From NCBI GenBank assembly GCA_013396525.1, contig VWYX01000382.1:244873-308872 (forward strand): a DNA stretch of 64,000 bases, given 5' to 3'. Both the position numbers and the translations under genes were made by a program. The notes under the pieces are model-generated. The model was not told where the DNA came from and ran no database searches. It worked only from the letters and a program-made list of their open reading frames with translations. The stretch comes from Chaetorhynchus papuensis (taxonomy: Eukaryota > Chordata > Aves > Passeriformes > Rhipiduridae). Shown here piece after piece: positions 32,426-44,400 of this stretch (position 1 is the first letter of the stretch; every line of letters begins with the position of its first letter).

Positions 32426-32720
32426 GGCAGCGCAGACACCGAGCTGTAATTACTGGTATTGAAGTGATCACTGTACAGCCCCAGTTAGCACTGGAGCAGC
32501 AGCATTTGCATAAAAACTACAAGCACAAAAATGCTCTGAAATGACAAATACAAGGAAACTGTATCAGATTTGCATTAAATTAGTGACTGTGTGCGAGATG
32601 CCATTTAAATGGCAGGTGACTCGAAAATTTCTCTCCCTTTTAGTGCAAGAGGCTGAAATGTTCATTTTCATGGTAAACAGAAACTGCACATTGATTTGGA
32701 GCTTGAAAGCATCTCCACAA
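32426..32720. promoter_or_regulatory. enhancer-like island: two POU octamers and a palindrome
   Basis: An AT-rich, repeat-free island. It contains a TAATTA homeodomain site (32447-32452), two perfect ATTTGCAT octamers (the reverse of ATGCAAAT, at 32504-32511 and 32568-32575, start-to-start 64 bp) and a perfect 16-bp palindrome tgccatttaaatggca (32599-32614). The ATTTAAAT centre of the palindrome is itself a homeodomain/POU-like sequence. Clear boundaries with GC-richer DNA on both sides. The motifs are observed; the enhancer function is inferred. Confidence 0.45.
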
Positions 32721-34449
32721 ATAGCTCTTCCAGGGAGTGGGGCTGGAGGCACAGAAATCACAGCACTGCCTTGTCCTGCCTGGCTCTGGAACTCGGCAGC
32801 GCAGCTTGAGTTTCTTTCATCCACTTGTTAAAAATCCTGCAGTGACAACAACGAGAAACCCAACCCCCCCTGAGCCCGGGGGGCAAAACAATTCCCTGCA
32901 ATTATCGGGGCGAGCGACCTGATGGATTATTGCACACCAGGGCCGTGGGTGGGGAGGAACAGCAGGGTCTGCGGGGAGCTGGATGTGCCCACTGGGTGCT
33001 CCCAGGCAGCACCTGGGGCTGCCAGGGCAGAGGGATGGGATCGGGATTTCTCCTGCAGCTCCTGGATCCTGTTTTCGATGGGCAGCCGTGGAGATCCCAG
33101 GCTGGGATTGGTGTTGTCACACCCTGGCTGTAGGAGGAAGCCCCTGGCCTGTTTGGGCTCTCAGTGGCCCCAAACTAAGCACAGAGCCTGGGGACACCCC
33201 TTTCACCCTCTGGATCCTGTCCCATCCCACTGGAGTGGCTGGGTGGGACTGAGCTGCAGGCTGGGGTTAAACCTCACAGGGAGGCTGGAAGTGAGAGCTT
33301 TTCAGAGCTGCCCTTTGGCTGAATGAATTCTTCCCCTAACACATCTGAATGGGGCTATTTGGGGGTGAAAAATGTCAGTTCTTTCCCAAAACAGGCCCAT
33401 CTGGAACTGACACTCGGCAGTGCCTCAGCAGAAGAAAGACTTTTGTCCCCAGGTTTTGCTGTGGTCACCGGCCGATAACTCGCTCAGGTTCAGTTCAGCC
33501 GAATCATTTCCAAGGAATTGTTTGAAGGGCTTTAATGTGCCGTGTACCAAAAGGAGAAATTCCACTCCTGGTAATTAAGATGGAATGGGTAATTATTCCT
33601 GTGTGTCTCCAAATTCCCTTTCTGGAGGAGGAAGGAGAAAACTGAGCTTTTGTTCCCTCCACCATCACAGGAGGAGCCCTGCTTTGTACCCACCAGTGTT
33701 TGCACAGATTTATTGCTGTCCCCCCCCGGCAGGAGCAGAATTCCTTGGAAAACCGAGCCTCCCTAAGGAGAGGAGGGAACGGGAGCTGGTGTGAGCAGAG
33801 AGCCCTCAGCTGCCCTGCTCTGCCCCCTCCTTGCTCCAAGGGCTTGGCAGATTTCAGATCAACCGCAAGGAACGTGCAGGGCAGGGAGCGCTGGAACCAT
33901 TTGGGAACGTGGCACTGAAATCTGCCCTGAGAGGCAAAACCTGCCGGGGTCACTGGGCTGGTGTCAGAGGGGCAAATGGAACCTGAACTCCCCAGCAACT
34001 CTCCCAGCCGCTTGTTCCCGACGTGCCAGGGACACGTTTGGCCGGGCTGGGGTGTCCCTTGTTTGCTCCTGTCTGTGACCCAGCCCACCAGCCCTGCCCT
34101 GCCGGGGCCGCTGTCAGTCACTCGTCAATCACTCGTCAATCACACGTCAGTCCCGGGCTGACTGGGCTCCTATCAGAGCCGTGTTGTGACAAAAGGTGGG
34201 GAGGGAGCGGCTGCCAAAGCACTGGGGGCGAGGGGAAAGGCAGGGAGCTGAGCTGGGGCAGGATTGGGGTGTTCATGATCCAAGGGAGCGGTGGGACACT
34301 GTGGGAGAGGCAGAGCTGGGAGCCAGAGGGACCTGGGGAGATTTGGGGTGGAGCTGGTGCTGCTTTAGGAGGTGCAGGAGAGGTTTTGGGGTGGCTTCAG
34401 ACTAAAGCAGAGCACAAAGTCTGTGCAGGGGGAAAGGAAGAAAAAGCCC
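32721..34449. other. non-coding stretch with a small tandem repeat
   Basis: GC-rich single-copy DNA with no gene recognised. An 11-bp repeat (gtcaatcactc) lies at 34113-34152. A minus-strand open frame of about 205 codons near 33.5-34.1 kb shows no domain, signal or homology I recognise. Confidence 0.4.
34113..34152. repeat. 11-bp tandem repeat, about 3.6 units
   Basis: Units gtcagtcactc, gtcaatcactc, gtcaatcacac and a partial gtcagtc in tandem. Confidence 0.88.
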
Positions 34450-34760
34450 ACAATCCCTGAATCTCCTGAGCTGGGAGGGACCCAGAGGGATCATTGATCC
34501 AACCCAGGCCCTGCCCAAATCCCAGCCTGGGCATCCCTGGCAGCGCTGTCCAAACGCTCCTGGAGCTCTGGCAGCCTCGGGGCCGTGCCCATTCCCTGGG
34601 CAGCCTGGGCAGTGCCCAGCACCCTCTGGGGGAAGAACCTTTCCCTGCTCTCCAGCCTGAGCCTGCCCTGGCCCAGCTGCAGCCGTTCCCTGGGTGCTGT
34701 CCCTGCTAAAAGAAGAAGGAATCTCCCCCTTCCCATTCCCCTCCTCAGGCTGATCCCAGG
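34450..34760 (-). mobile_element. CR1 LINE fragment
   Basis: Inverted CR1: 'tcctgagctgggagggaccc' at the 3' terminus, then 'cccagcctgggcatccctgg', 'cctggagctctggcagcctc', 'cagtgcccagcaccctctgg', ctctccagcctgagcctgcc. Near twin of the copy at 18084-18302 but extending farther 5'. The right boundary is approximate. Confidence 0.9.
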
Positions 34761-35096
34761 GGATGTGAGGGTGCTGTGCTTATCTCCCCTCAGGTTCAGG
34801 CTCCGGGGACCCCACAAACAGCCCCATGTAGGGACACAGGATGAAATGTGAGGTGTTTGTGGGATCCCCAAAGCTCTGATGCACCCCAGGATGGGGATCC
34901 CTGAGCTGCTGGAAGTCTCTCATTTATCTTGGATGGCACCAGAGCCCCACAGCCATGTCGGAAATGAGCAGCTCCCAAAATACTTTATATAAACTAAAAA
35001 AAACCCTGTACAGATCCTATATCAAGTTTGGATCAGGACTTTCCTCCTCATAGGGAATTTTAAGCCTTTGTAGGAATTATTTTGGCCATTCTTCAC
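34761..35096. other. non-coding stretch, no gene seen
   Basis: Short single-copy interval between two CR1 fragments. AT-rich at 34980-35010. Nothing else recognised. Confidence 0.35.
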
Positions 35097-35206
35097 CCTG
35101 GTCCAGGTGAAGCTGTCCCTGCCCAAGGTGGGGGGAAGAGACTGGATGACCCTTAAGGTCCCTTCCAACACAGTCCATTCCATGATTTTATAATTCTCCT
35201 GAGAGA
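35097..35206 (+). mobile_element. CR1 LINE 3'-end fragment
   Basis: Plus-strand CR1 3' end: gtccctgcccaaggtggggg, gatgacccttaaggtccctt, ccattccatgattttataat. Only the last 100 bp or so remain. Confidence 0.85.
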
Positions 35207-37789
35207 TTTCACCATTTCTCATTCATTTCCTTCAATTCCGGGATGGGATTTCCCCCACCCTGTGAAATTGTGAGCAGATGCAAAAGCTTTGGGGATCACT
35301 TAAACCTCTTGGGTTTAATGACTGAAATGTCTCCCACCTGTTCTACTTTTAACAACTGAACAGAATTTTAATACCAATGGGGAAAAAAAAAAGCTAAAAT
35401 GAAAAATCACTTCAAAAGGAAAATCAAAACAGTTCCACTGTGTGGCTTTTTTTTTTTTCTCAAATAAAACATGATTGAAGCCAACACGTTCCTGAGCAAC
35501 ATCTCACTCATCAAAAGTGGCATTTACTGACAGAACAATGTTTTTTCCCTGAAATGAGCTCTCAGGTTGGGATCCCTGGGTAACGACGTTAAATGGGAGT
35601 CCTTGGTGGCTCTGGCTGTGGAGAGGAGACACAAATGACAGTGTGGGCCAGCGATTATTCTCATCTCCTCCACTAAAACAAAATAACCCCTAATCATCGC
35701 GGGGAGCTTCTGCTCCACGGCCTCCCCGGCACAATTAGAGAGCTGGAGCTGCCTCCCGAAAACAGAGGCAATGAAGCACAGCACCCGCACAAAGAGAGGT
35801 GCCAATAAGAGCTAAGAGACAACATTTTTTTGGTTCAATGGCCAAATGGAAGAAAAAATACGTTTGGAGTTAACCTGAATTGAAAATTTTTCAATTTTTC
35901 CAGTCAAGCAAAAAGTTGAAAAAAATTAATGGCAGATTGCTTTTTCTTTTCAGCCTCCTTTTATTTTCTGTTCCATTACTTTTCCAGCTCCTTCCAGGGG
36001 AAGCTTCAGAACCTGTTTCATCACTCCCAACCTACAGGTTTGTAGTGGGGGAAAACCAAGTTTTGTCTGAAATTATTTTGCCAGGTGGTGGAGGTTTGGT
36101 TGAAGGTGGGGATTGTCTGTGCTCAGAGGACAGGGTGGGTCCATCTCAGCTGAGATCTGACCCCACGTCCTTGGTGGGATCCCATTTACTCCTGCCTCTG
36201 GCACTGCTGGGGATGCTGCTGCTCCCAGGGGGATCCCTGCAGAGAATTAATTGAGGACAGAACTCTCAGTTCTGATTGTTGGAGCTCTCTGTGAGGTGGT
36301 TGGGTTTGGAAACGTCTCCCAGTGGGAGTGAACCAGAGCAGGCCCCAGGGAATTCTTTCCCACTCCCGTGTTTGGGTTGTTCTTGTGCCAAAGCTGCAGA
36401 TTTCCTTGCACCAAAATGTTTGGTCAATCCATATTGATGTCCCTGAGTCTCCCACATTAAAATATTCCTGAGCATTTAGGGATTCAGTGTTCTCAGAGCT
36501 TCGCTTCTTCCAGTTTCCATTCAGAAATTGCTTCACATTTCCCTAATCTGCCATCAAAAGATGAGGGAGCAAAACAAAACATCTCATTTCCACATCCCCA
36601 CAAACCACATTAAATTCAGGATTTTGAGTGCACCATGTGTGGTGCAAAAAAAAATTTGGATGAAACCCTCAGATTCTGCTTCTGCTTTTCCTGAAGTTGT
36701 GGAACACCCACCCAGCCCAAAGGAAAACCTGTTTGCATCTGGATCCAGCCATGGGAATGGGCAGGGGGGTTGGATTTGCGTTGTTCTCTGGAATCCTGGT
36801 TCCTATGTCTGCCCCCAGCCCGAAGCTGCTGCTGGGGAGAACAACAAAAACCCAACCCCAAAGCACCTGGACCTGCCCGAGGTGCGAGTGCTTCCCTCCC
36901 GGCAAATCCATCTTTCCAAAGTCTCCTCCCTCCCCACATCCTCCCAGCCTTCCCCATCCTGAATCTGGCATTCCTCAGGGTGCAGAATTAGCAGGAAGTT
37001 CCATCCATAATTTCAATCGAGCCCTTCTGATGCTGTCGCTCAATGGGCTGGTGACATTTCCAGGGGAAACCTGGCTCTGGACCAGGGTACAGCTCCCACT
37101 GTTCCCTGCCAGGTTTGATGAGGTTTTCCTCACTTCCAGAACAGCCTGACCTGGGCTTTGCCCTGCAAGGGGAAGGGGGAGGCACAACTGCATTAGAACA
37201 ACTCCACCAAATAAAAATCTACAGGATGAACTCTGAGGGGATCTGTGGGAATCTGTTGCAGTATCACCTCAGCACTGGGTGAATTCTGTAGGAACGCGTG
37301 GGGTTTAAGATCTGAGATCCATGGCAAACTCTGCTATTTCTGCCTTAATCTTCTCCTCTGGCCATCAAACCTCAAAGTAAGAGAAGTAAGACCACATGCA
37401 TGATAAAAACTCAGACTGGAAGGTTCCAAAGTAATGAAAATCCTGACCCTGTTCTGGGGAACTTGTTGGAGCTGCTCACTCCACCCCTGTTGAGTCATTT
37501 TGGTTTGATGAAGTCAAATCCCTGCTCACAAAGGCTTCACATCTGAAATTCCACGTGTCTCCAACCATAAAGGGATCCTGGAGAAGGGAAGTTGAAAAGG
37601 AAGCGAAAACAAACCCCAAAAGTTGTAATGAGCCACTCTTGACTTATCAAAGCACTTTGACATCTTTGAAACAAAACGAGAACACGGAAACAAATGGTCC
37701 CAAAATCCTGTGCATCGGGAATGTTCCTGTGGCGGGGGAGTCCCCTGGAAGGTTTAATCATGGCAAAAGTGAGGAAACTGATTAAAAAA
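35207..37789. other. non-coding, AT-richer stretch
   Basis: No gene is seen. 35370-35500 and 35800-35980 are AT-rich with A and T runs; the second contains the hairpin listed at 35878-35896. Around 37370-37720 the sequence is again AT-richer. Nothing in the open frames resembles a protein. Confidence 0.4.
35878..35896. other. AT-rich perfect inverted repeat
   Basis: A 19-bp sequence aattgaaaatttttcaatt, two perfect 9-bp arms around a single central base. It sits inside an AT-rich patch with aaaattaatgg just downstream. Could be a protein-binding palindrome or a chance feature of A/T-rich DNA. Confidence 0.7.
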
Positions 37790-37915
37790 GGCCAGGTTGG
37801 ACAGGGCTGGGAGCAACCTGGGATAGTGGAAGGTTTCCACCATGCAGGGGTGGAATGGGATGGATTTTAAGGTCGTTCCAACCCAAACCCTTTTAGGATT
37901 TTATGGGATTCTCTG
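37790..37915 (+). mobile_element. CR1 LINE fragment
   Basis: Plus-strand CR1: 'ggccaggttggacagggctg', gagcaacctgggatagtgga, 'ttttaaggtcgttccaaccc', aaacccttttaggattttatgg. Somewhat more diverged than the other copies. Confidence 0.85.
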
Positions 37916-38544
37916 GCAAAGCTCTTTAGACCAACACAGACACTGAGATATTGTGACAAGCTGGCCCTCGAGGGGTGACACAACTCAGGACAAGACATTC
38001 TGTCTGTCTTTAATGCAGGAGAGACCCAGTTTGGGGAGACAGCATGGGCCAGAGCCAGCTGGGACACGAGGAAGGAAAGGTCAGAGGTTCCAGACATCAG
38101 GAAGGGACCAGGCTGGGCAAAAATCTGATCTCCTGGGATGGCAGAGAAGGTTCTGGGAGTGATGCACATCCAGGAGCATCCACCTGCCACCAGCAGGGCT
38201 GCTTCTTGTGAGAGCGGCGAGGATGAGGGATCACTGTCCCACAGAATTCTCCTGGAAATGCCCGGGGCTATTAGCAGGCAGTTACAGCCAATGGTGCAGC
38301 CAGCAGAAAGATCCCAGCCAGGCACTTCACTCCACTTAATTCTTTGAAAATTTCCACAGCTCTAATCAAGGAACAAAAGGGAAAATACACAGATGTGCAT
38401 ATGTATATAAATATATAAAAATATATATCAGGGCATGAACTTGCACTGTCAGATCAAGTCGGGAATTGCTGAATGAGGTAAATATGAGGAGCAGGGGAAC
38501 AGACAATTACCACAACCCTGCTTGTGGCTTCCAATTCCAAATAA
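37916..38544. other. non-coding stretch with a TA-rich patch
   Basis: No gene is seen. 38395-38430 is a TA-rich run (gtatataaatatataaaaat). Single-copy otherwise. Confidence 0.4.
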
Positions 38545-38549
38545 GCCTC

Positions 38550-39113
38550 TGTACTAGCTGGAAACAAACCAGTGGGAGGCACCAAGTCAGAATAACAATT
38601 TAATAAGGAAATTTTTAAAAAGGCAGAAAACACTGGGTTAAACTGACAGAGTCAGGATACAACCTGACACCCTGTTAGTCAGGGTGGTGGTAGCAGCCCA
38701 ATAAGGCGGAGGCTGCAGTCCTCCTGAAGTGGTGGATGTGGTTCTGTTGAGGCAGTGATCCTGTAGAAAGGTCTGCTCTTGCTCGGAAGATCCAGTAGTG
38801 GCTCCTGTCCTCTGGGAATCCAGTGGAAAGGGTATCTGTGGTGCTCAGAATCTCAGATTATATCCAGGATGGAATGCTTGGTTCCTCCTTCTGGGTGGAG
38901 CATCTCACAATGGGATGATGGGTCATGAGGTAAGGCGTGGATGGGCTCATTAACAGAAGATGGTCCGGAGGGAGTTATCTATGAGCCATGGGCAGGGCAC
39001 TAATGGGCCATTAATCAGGGAGATAGTCCAGAGGGAGGAGGCAGGGAAACACTGCCCCACCTGGGCTCAGCAACTCATGAGGATGGTGATAGAATACACT
39101 GCAACCCAGGACA
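38550..39113 (-). mobile_element. solo LTR of an endogenous retrovirus, perfect target duplication
   Basis: A 564-bp element starting TGTACTAGC and ending CAGGACA on the plus strand, flanked on both sides by the identical 5-bp sequence GCCTC (38545-38549 and 39114-39118). In minus orientation it has a TATA-like ATATAAT (38857-38863) and, about 255 bp downstream, an ATTAAA polyadenylation signal (38599-38604), giving a sensible U3-R-U5 order. A 5-bp duplication fits ERVL-like or class I avian elements. No internal gag, pol or env sequence is present. Confidence 0.88.
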
Positions 39114-39118
39114 GCCTC

Positions 39119-39270
39119 ACACAACTTGCCCCCACAAAGGCACTTTGGGAGAGCGAAGTGAAGACAATGGGAAGGTTTGAGATGGGGAAAATAACCAAGC
39201 AAAAGGCATAAAAATCTGCAAGGAAGCAAGTGGGAGAGGACTGGGGTTTAGCTGGGGGTTGTTGGAGGGT
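39119..39270. other. spacer between LTR and TA-rich repeat
   Basis: About 150 bp of purine-rich single-copy sequence. No feature recognised. Confidence 0.35.
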
Positions 39271-39458
39271 TGGTAGATTAATGAATGATAGAATTGATAG
39301 AAAAATAAGGTAAATATAGGATATAGGATAATACAGAGCATAGAATAACATAGATTATAGAATAATACAGAATAATATAGAATATAGGATAGTACAGATT
39401 ATAGAATAGTATAGAATATAGAATAATATTGAATATAGAATAATATAGAATATAGAAT
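39271..39458. repeat. TA-rich tandem repeat, left half
   Basis: An irregular tandem array of tatagaata / ataatatagaa motifs of about 10-14 bp. It is broken by the insertion of an LTR and resumes at 39843. Very low GC compared with the rest of the window. Confidence 0.9.
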
Positions 39459-39842
39459 TGTGGACGCTGAAAAGCTTTTAGCAGAAAAATCTTTCCGTTT
39501 TCTGCACCATTTTGTGAGAGCTCTGTCTTCCTCATGCAAGCTGTCTAAAACAAAGTTATCATCTTGTAAACACTGGCACCTGCGGATTGTTTTGTCGGAT
39601 TGTTATGGTTCTAACTAGCATAATATTTGGGAATGGATGTCTTAGAATTTGGCCAACCCCCTCAAGGGGTGGATGGCCAGAGGACCAATTACCTTATGCC
39701 ATTTAACACACTTCTGCGAACTAACATCTAAAAGCCTCGGAATGGAAATGGAATGGAAAAACCATTAAAGGGCTTGCTGCCATTGATACCTGACCCTGGA
39801 CTTCATGTGGTTTCTCTACCCGTCCGCGTTGTGACAGCGACA
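39459..39842 (+). mobile_element. solo LTR nested in tandem repeat
   Basis: A 384-bp, non-repetitive insert splitting the TA-rich array. It begins TGTGGACGCTG and ends CAGCGACA, short imperfect inverted termini. Flanks are TAGAAT (39453-39458) and TAGAAC (39843-39848), consistent with a 6-bp duplication with one mismatch, although the array itself contains TAGAAT many times. ATTAAA at 39764-39769 suggests plus orientation with about 70 bp downstream. No coding sequence. Confidence 0.75.
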
Positions 39843-39890
39843 TAGAACAGTACAGAATATAGAATAATATTGAGTATAGAATAATGAAAG
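39843..39890. repeat. TA-rich tandem repeat, right half
   Basis: Continuation of the tatagaataat array after the nested LTR, three to four irregular units before single-copy sequence resumes. Confidence 0.85.
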
Positions 39891-42440
39891 TTCAGAGTGG
39901 AAGTGGGTGGATACATGGATAAAATGGCAAAAGGAGAACGTGTGTGTACTTCAGGGCATCTTCTCCAGCATTCTCTAACCAGGGAGCACAGACATCAAGA
40001 GAGGGGAGATGGGGCAGTGCCCCCCTGCTGCCCCCAGAGCCACTGGGGCCACGAGGGGCTCCAGCCTTGTCCACTTAAACCCGTCCCCATTCCGACCCTC
40101 CTGGTGCCGGCTCTGAGCCCAGGGAACCAGGGAGGAGAGCAGCCTGTGCCTGCCAGCCCAGCATGCCTGGCTCTGGAATTATTTACACAATTTTGGCATG
40201 AGATTGCAGCTCAAGGCAAAACAAAGGGTTTTCAGTGCTGAGAGTCATTCCCAGAGCTGGCTGCTCCCAGAACCTGCACGTGGGCGGTGAAACATTCTCG
40301 GTGCTCTGGGCTCTGGCCTGGGCCACATTTGCCATCTGCACCTCGTGCCTGGATTGAACTGTGGGAGTTCCTGTGGGGGCTCAGGGGCAGGGCAGAGCTG
40401 CAGGGAGCAGGGGGGCTCTGGGAGATGTGGGGGAGCAGCCTGGGAACCCCAGGAAGGAGCTGTCTGTCCCAGCAAACACCACCTGTGCCCTGAATGAACA
40501 GGTGGGAATATCAGAGGCCAGCCCCCATCAGAACCAGGGGCACCAGGAGTGTCCTGGCAAGTCCCCAGACCTCCTGGGAGAGCTGCAGCTCTTCCCAGCT
40601 CTCCCGAGGAGTGAAGGAGCAGCAGTTCCATTGAATCAGCATATTTCCAAATGTCAGTGGCAATTGGAATCAAAGCTGCGGAGCTGCAGCAGGCGCAGCA
40701 GGGCCATAACAATACCGGGAATATTATTATGGAGTTAAGTGCCTGCATTAAGGCTCTGCTCTCGCAGGGCTCACCTGCCTGAGGAGTTTGGAGCTGTGCT
40801 CGTGCAATCTGAGCAGCAGTGCTGGAGTGCTGTGCAGGCCCTCAGGGAGCTGAGGGCAGCGCTGAGCATCCTCCTGTTTATCCTCCATCACCGTTCAGCC
40901 CAATTCATTTGCCTTCTCCAGCCTGACCTTCCCTTCCCTGCACCAGCAGCTTTCAGGGGGCTGTTCCCCAGCCTGTGTGAACCCACTCCCAGCCCTGTAA
41001 CAATGAGGAGCCAAAAGGAGCCTCGTGTTTTCCAGGCAGAGGGGCTGAGCAGGCAGCTGAGGAATGAGCCTTATTTACACCCCCAGGGGCTGGTGCCAGA
41101 GGATGGCACGGCCGGGCACAGGGCAGGGAATATCGACCCGTGCATCCTCCCAGGTGGTAAGAGCAGAGTCCCACCAATGCCAGCCACCAAGGCAAGGAGA
41201 GTTATTGCCTCGCTCACACACTGACTCTGTGCTCTGCCGGTTTGGCTTCAGCCTCCCAGTGACTCACGGCCCATCACCCCTGAGCGAGGCTGCCAGTGCC
41301 TTTCCCAGCCTGGGCAGAGCCTTGCTCCAGCCCCAGATAATCCCAGAAAACCTTCCTGCTCCTGCAGGGCCTAGGTCAGGCTGGCTGGGTTCCCTCTGGG
41401 GGCAGTGGAGCAAGGGATGAGTTCCTCCAAGGAGTGACCGATCCTTTTCTAACAAAGGTGTAGAGAGATTGTGGCTGAACTGCCCCTGGTGTGTCTGGAT
41501 TTCCCAGAGAGCCAGCTCAGGCCTGGGCCTGCATTCCAGCAGCTGGGATTGCTCTCCAAGTGATGGCAGGAATCCCCATGGAAGGAAACCTCGTTTTCCT
41601 GGTTGCTTTGTGGCTCCTGCACTGACAGTCTCAGAATCCATGGATTTTCTTGGCAGGTCTTCCATCATCTTCTCCTTTTCTATGTCTCTCTTCCCTGCCA
41701 TGACACAGCATTCCCTTTTTCCCTAATTCTAAGCACAGTGTGATCCTGTGGGATCAGTATACACAAATCCTGGTGGATGTAATCCTCATTAAACAGCTTC
41801 ATGATATCAAGTTACAGGAGCAGACTGCCCCGAGCCACCTCCGAGTGTGGAGAAGGCAGGGGACACAAATCCACCTGTTTGTGTTGATCTTCAACAGCAT
41901 TTCCACTGCCAGACAGCTGCAAACTCTCCCAAAAAGTGAAGATCCGAGCTAAGGAAGCCCCAAAGTGCTGCTGTCCATGGGATGCCCTCACTGCCTGCCA
42001 CTCAGGGAAGGTCTCCTGAACTCGTTCAAGGCCACAGAAGCATCAATGTCCCCAAGGCCATGGAGGAGCCTTTCCTGGGACAAACCCTCCCCTGGCTCAG
42101 CAGCTCAGCCCCACTCCAGGGCCTGGGGTTGGGATTTGCTGAGCAAGGCCTGTAAAAATTAACACCTCTTGCCAGGGAGGCAGTGGGGGATGATTAATGA
42201 GCACAGGCAATGCAAGGGGCTGGGGGGGGAACAGATTTGCTAAACTGACAGCAGATAAAATGTTGGTTCCTGCTGGGAACAGCGAGGTTGGCAAACCCCA
42301 CTACGGGCCAGTGCCCAGGGTTAAGTGGGGAGGCCACAGCCCCATAAATTGTTCATCACCTCATCCAGAGGCGCAGCCTTGGAGCTTCTCTGGTCCAGTG
42401 AGCCCAGTAATGAAAGGTTCAGAGCTGCCCCGGACAGGAG
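39891..42440. other. non-coding stretch, no gene seen
   Basis: GC-rich single-copy DNA. An AT-richer patch at 40620-40745 contains acaataccgggaatattattatggag and could be a weakly conserved element; another lies at 41735-41815. No exon recognised. Confidence 0.4.
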
Positions 42441-44400
42441 ATCGAGTGCCCTGGTTGCTCCAGCTCTGATAAGATTTTAGATGAGGATTTATTTTGTTAA
42501 TGGTGTTTGCAGTGCATCCATCTCCTCCTTGTTCCAGGGTGATCCTCTGTGGGTTCTGCAGGAGGGGGAGCCTGCAGGGGTGCTCAGGAGAGACTTTTGT
42601 CCCAGGAGTAAAACTGGAATGACTGACCAAAGCAAGGGAGGAGCTGTTACCAAATCACTCGGCCCAGAGAAAGATGCAGCAAAACTCGCCCAAAACAATT
42701 CCAGTTCTGTGTTTATCACGTGACTTTTCGCTCAGGAAAGTTCAAAAGCAGTTTGCTGAGGCACGTATTTCTCCCTCTGCTGTGTGTTACTCAAGTGGCT
42801 GCTCCGTGGCGCTGGGATCTGGTGCTGGTGCTGCTGGCTCCCTCCTGACCCTCAGGGATGGAAATTCAACAAGCAACCTCCCCAGATGTTAAAATATCTC
42901 CCACCAAGCAGATCCCCCTGGCTCCAGGAGGGTGGGAGTCGCTTCCCCCAGTGTCTCTCCAAGCTGTCCAACTTCCCTGAGTGACAGGGTCAGGCAGACA
43001 TTGACACCCACAAAAAACACCTCCAGTACCCAGGGCTGGAGCACACCAGCCCTGCAGCCCCTCCTGGCAATGGCTTCCTTCTCCATCAACTCTGACATCT
43101 GCCATTGACATCAATTCTGATAATTAATGGAACACTTCACTGGCCGGGGCTGGCCATCCATCAGCAGCTGCACTCTGAAGCCTGGCTGATGCCATCAGGG
43201 GAGCACGGAGGGATGTTCAGGGAGCTCTGCTGGATATGGGGAGCAGGGATTGAGGCTCCCCAGTGCAAAGGCAGGTGGGAAGGAGCAGGAACCTGGAGGG
43301 AAGGGACAGGTGAGCCCCCACACGGAGGCAGCAAAGGGAGGAGCTCTGATGGTTTCAGATGTTCCGCTCCGTGTTTCTGACACGTTACAAAAATTGCACA
43401 GCCTTGACCTGGGGGTTCCAATCAAGGCCAGGCTCTGGGCTTTGATTTATCCTGGCACTGGGCAGCTTTGAAGCTTCCTCAAGGTGTCTGCACAGAAAAG
43501 CCCCCAGAACCTGTCCCTGTGCAATCAGGATCCAGCTCTCCTGGCAGAGCAGCAAACACGGGAAGTGCCCAGGAGCCATCCAAGGCCATCCTATTTTCAG
43601 AAGTGGCTTAATCATGAGGTGTTCTAAGGACAGGGCATTGCATTTGTGCAACACAACAGATCCTGGGTCCCCGGGGTGCTTTGGAGAACGCTCCAACCAT
43701 CCCCTGCAGCTCTGTCAAGTCTCCCGAGCCGCTGTTCCAGACGAGCTTCCTGAGGGGACGCCAGCCCCGGGCAGCAGAGCAGCTTTTGTTCCAGGAGCTC
43801 AGCCCTGCCTGGGCTGTGCTGCGGCTCTGCCATGGCACCGCAGTGGCCTGGGCTGCTGGGGCTGTGCAGCAGGGACAGGGCAGGGCCCCCTGCTGAGGAA
43901 AACACATCCCAGAAGGGCTGCACCTTCCTCTGGACTCGCCCTGGTGAATTCTGGTCTCCTCTGAACCCAACCCCCTAAGCTGGGCTTGGGGTGTAGCTGG
44001 GGCTGTGGCCCAGCTCAGGTGAGACCCTCTGTCCGCAGCTGGGGAAGGCTGTCCCGGGGCACCAGGGAGCTGCTCATAAACACAGGCGTAAGGAAGGGGT
44101 TCCTGAGACATCCAGGGGCTCTGGAGCTCCTTCCCTGTCCAGTCAAGGCCCTTGTGGGCTCCTCAGGTGCTGTCTCCTTCCCACCACTGGAATATTTGGC
44201 ACTCCACCAGCTGCTCTCCTTTGGCTCAGAGAGAGTATCCTGAGTTACCTCCCATGGGAAGTGAGAGAGAGGAGGAATAATGGGGGTTCTGCTTTTTTGG
44301 AAATGTCTAGGAACATCCCAAAAAAACCCTGTCATTTCCAGCTTGTAACTTCCTTTAAAACTCTCCCGTCCCCAAGACTTTTCTGTTGTTTTAAAGTTCT
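42441..44400. other. non-coding stretch, no gene seen
   Basis: Single-copy DNA of mixed GC. Overlapping open frames up to about 167 codons on the minus strand near 43.6-44.1 kb show no recognisable protein family. No repeats identified. Confidence 0.4.

Noticed and set aside
33504..34121. Open frame of about 205 codons on the minus strand
   Set aside because: No recognisable motif; overlapping frames are open on the other strand too.
38550..39842. The two LTRs as 5' and 3' LTRs of one provirus
   Set aside because: They differ in sequence, length (564 against 384 bp), orientation and target duplication, and no viral internal sequence lies between them.
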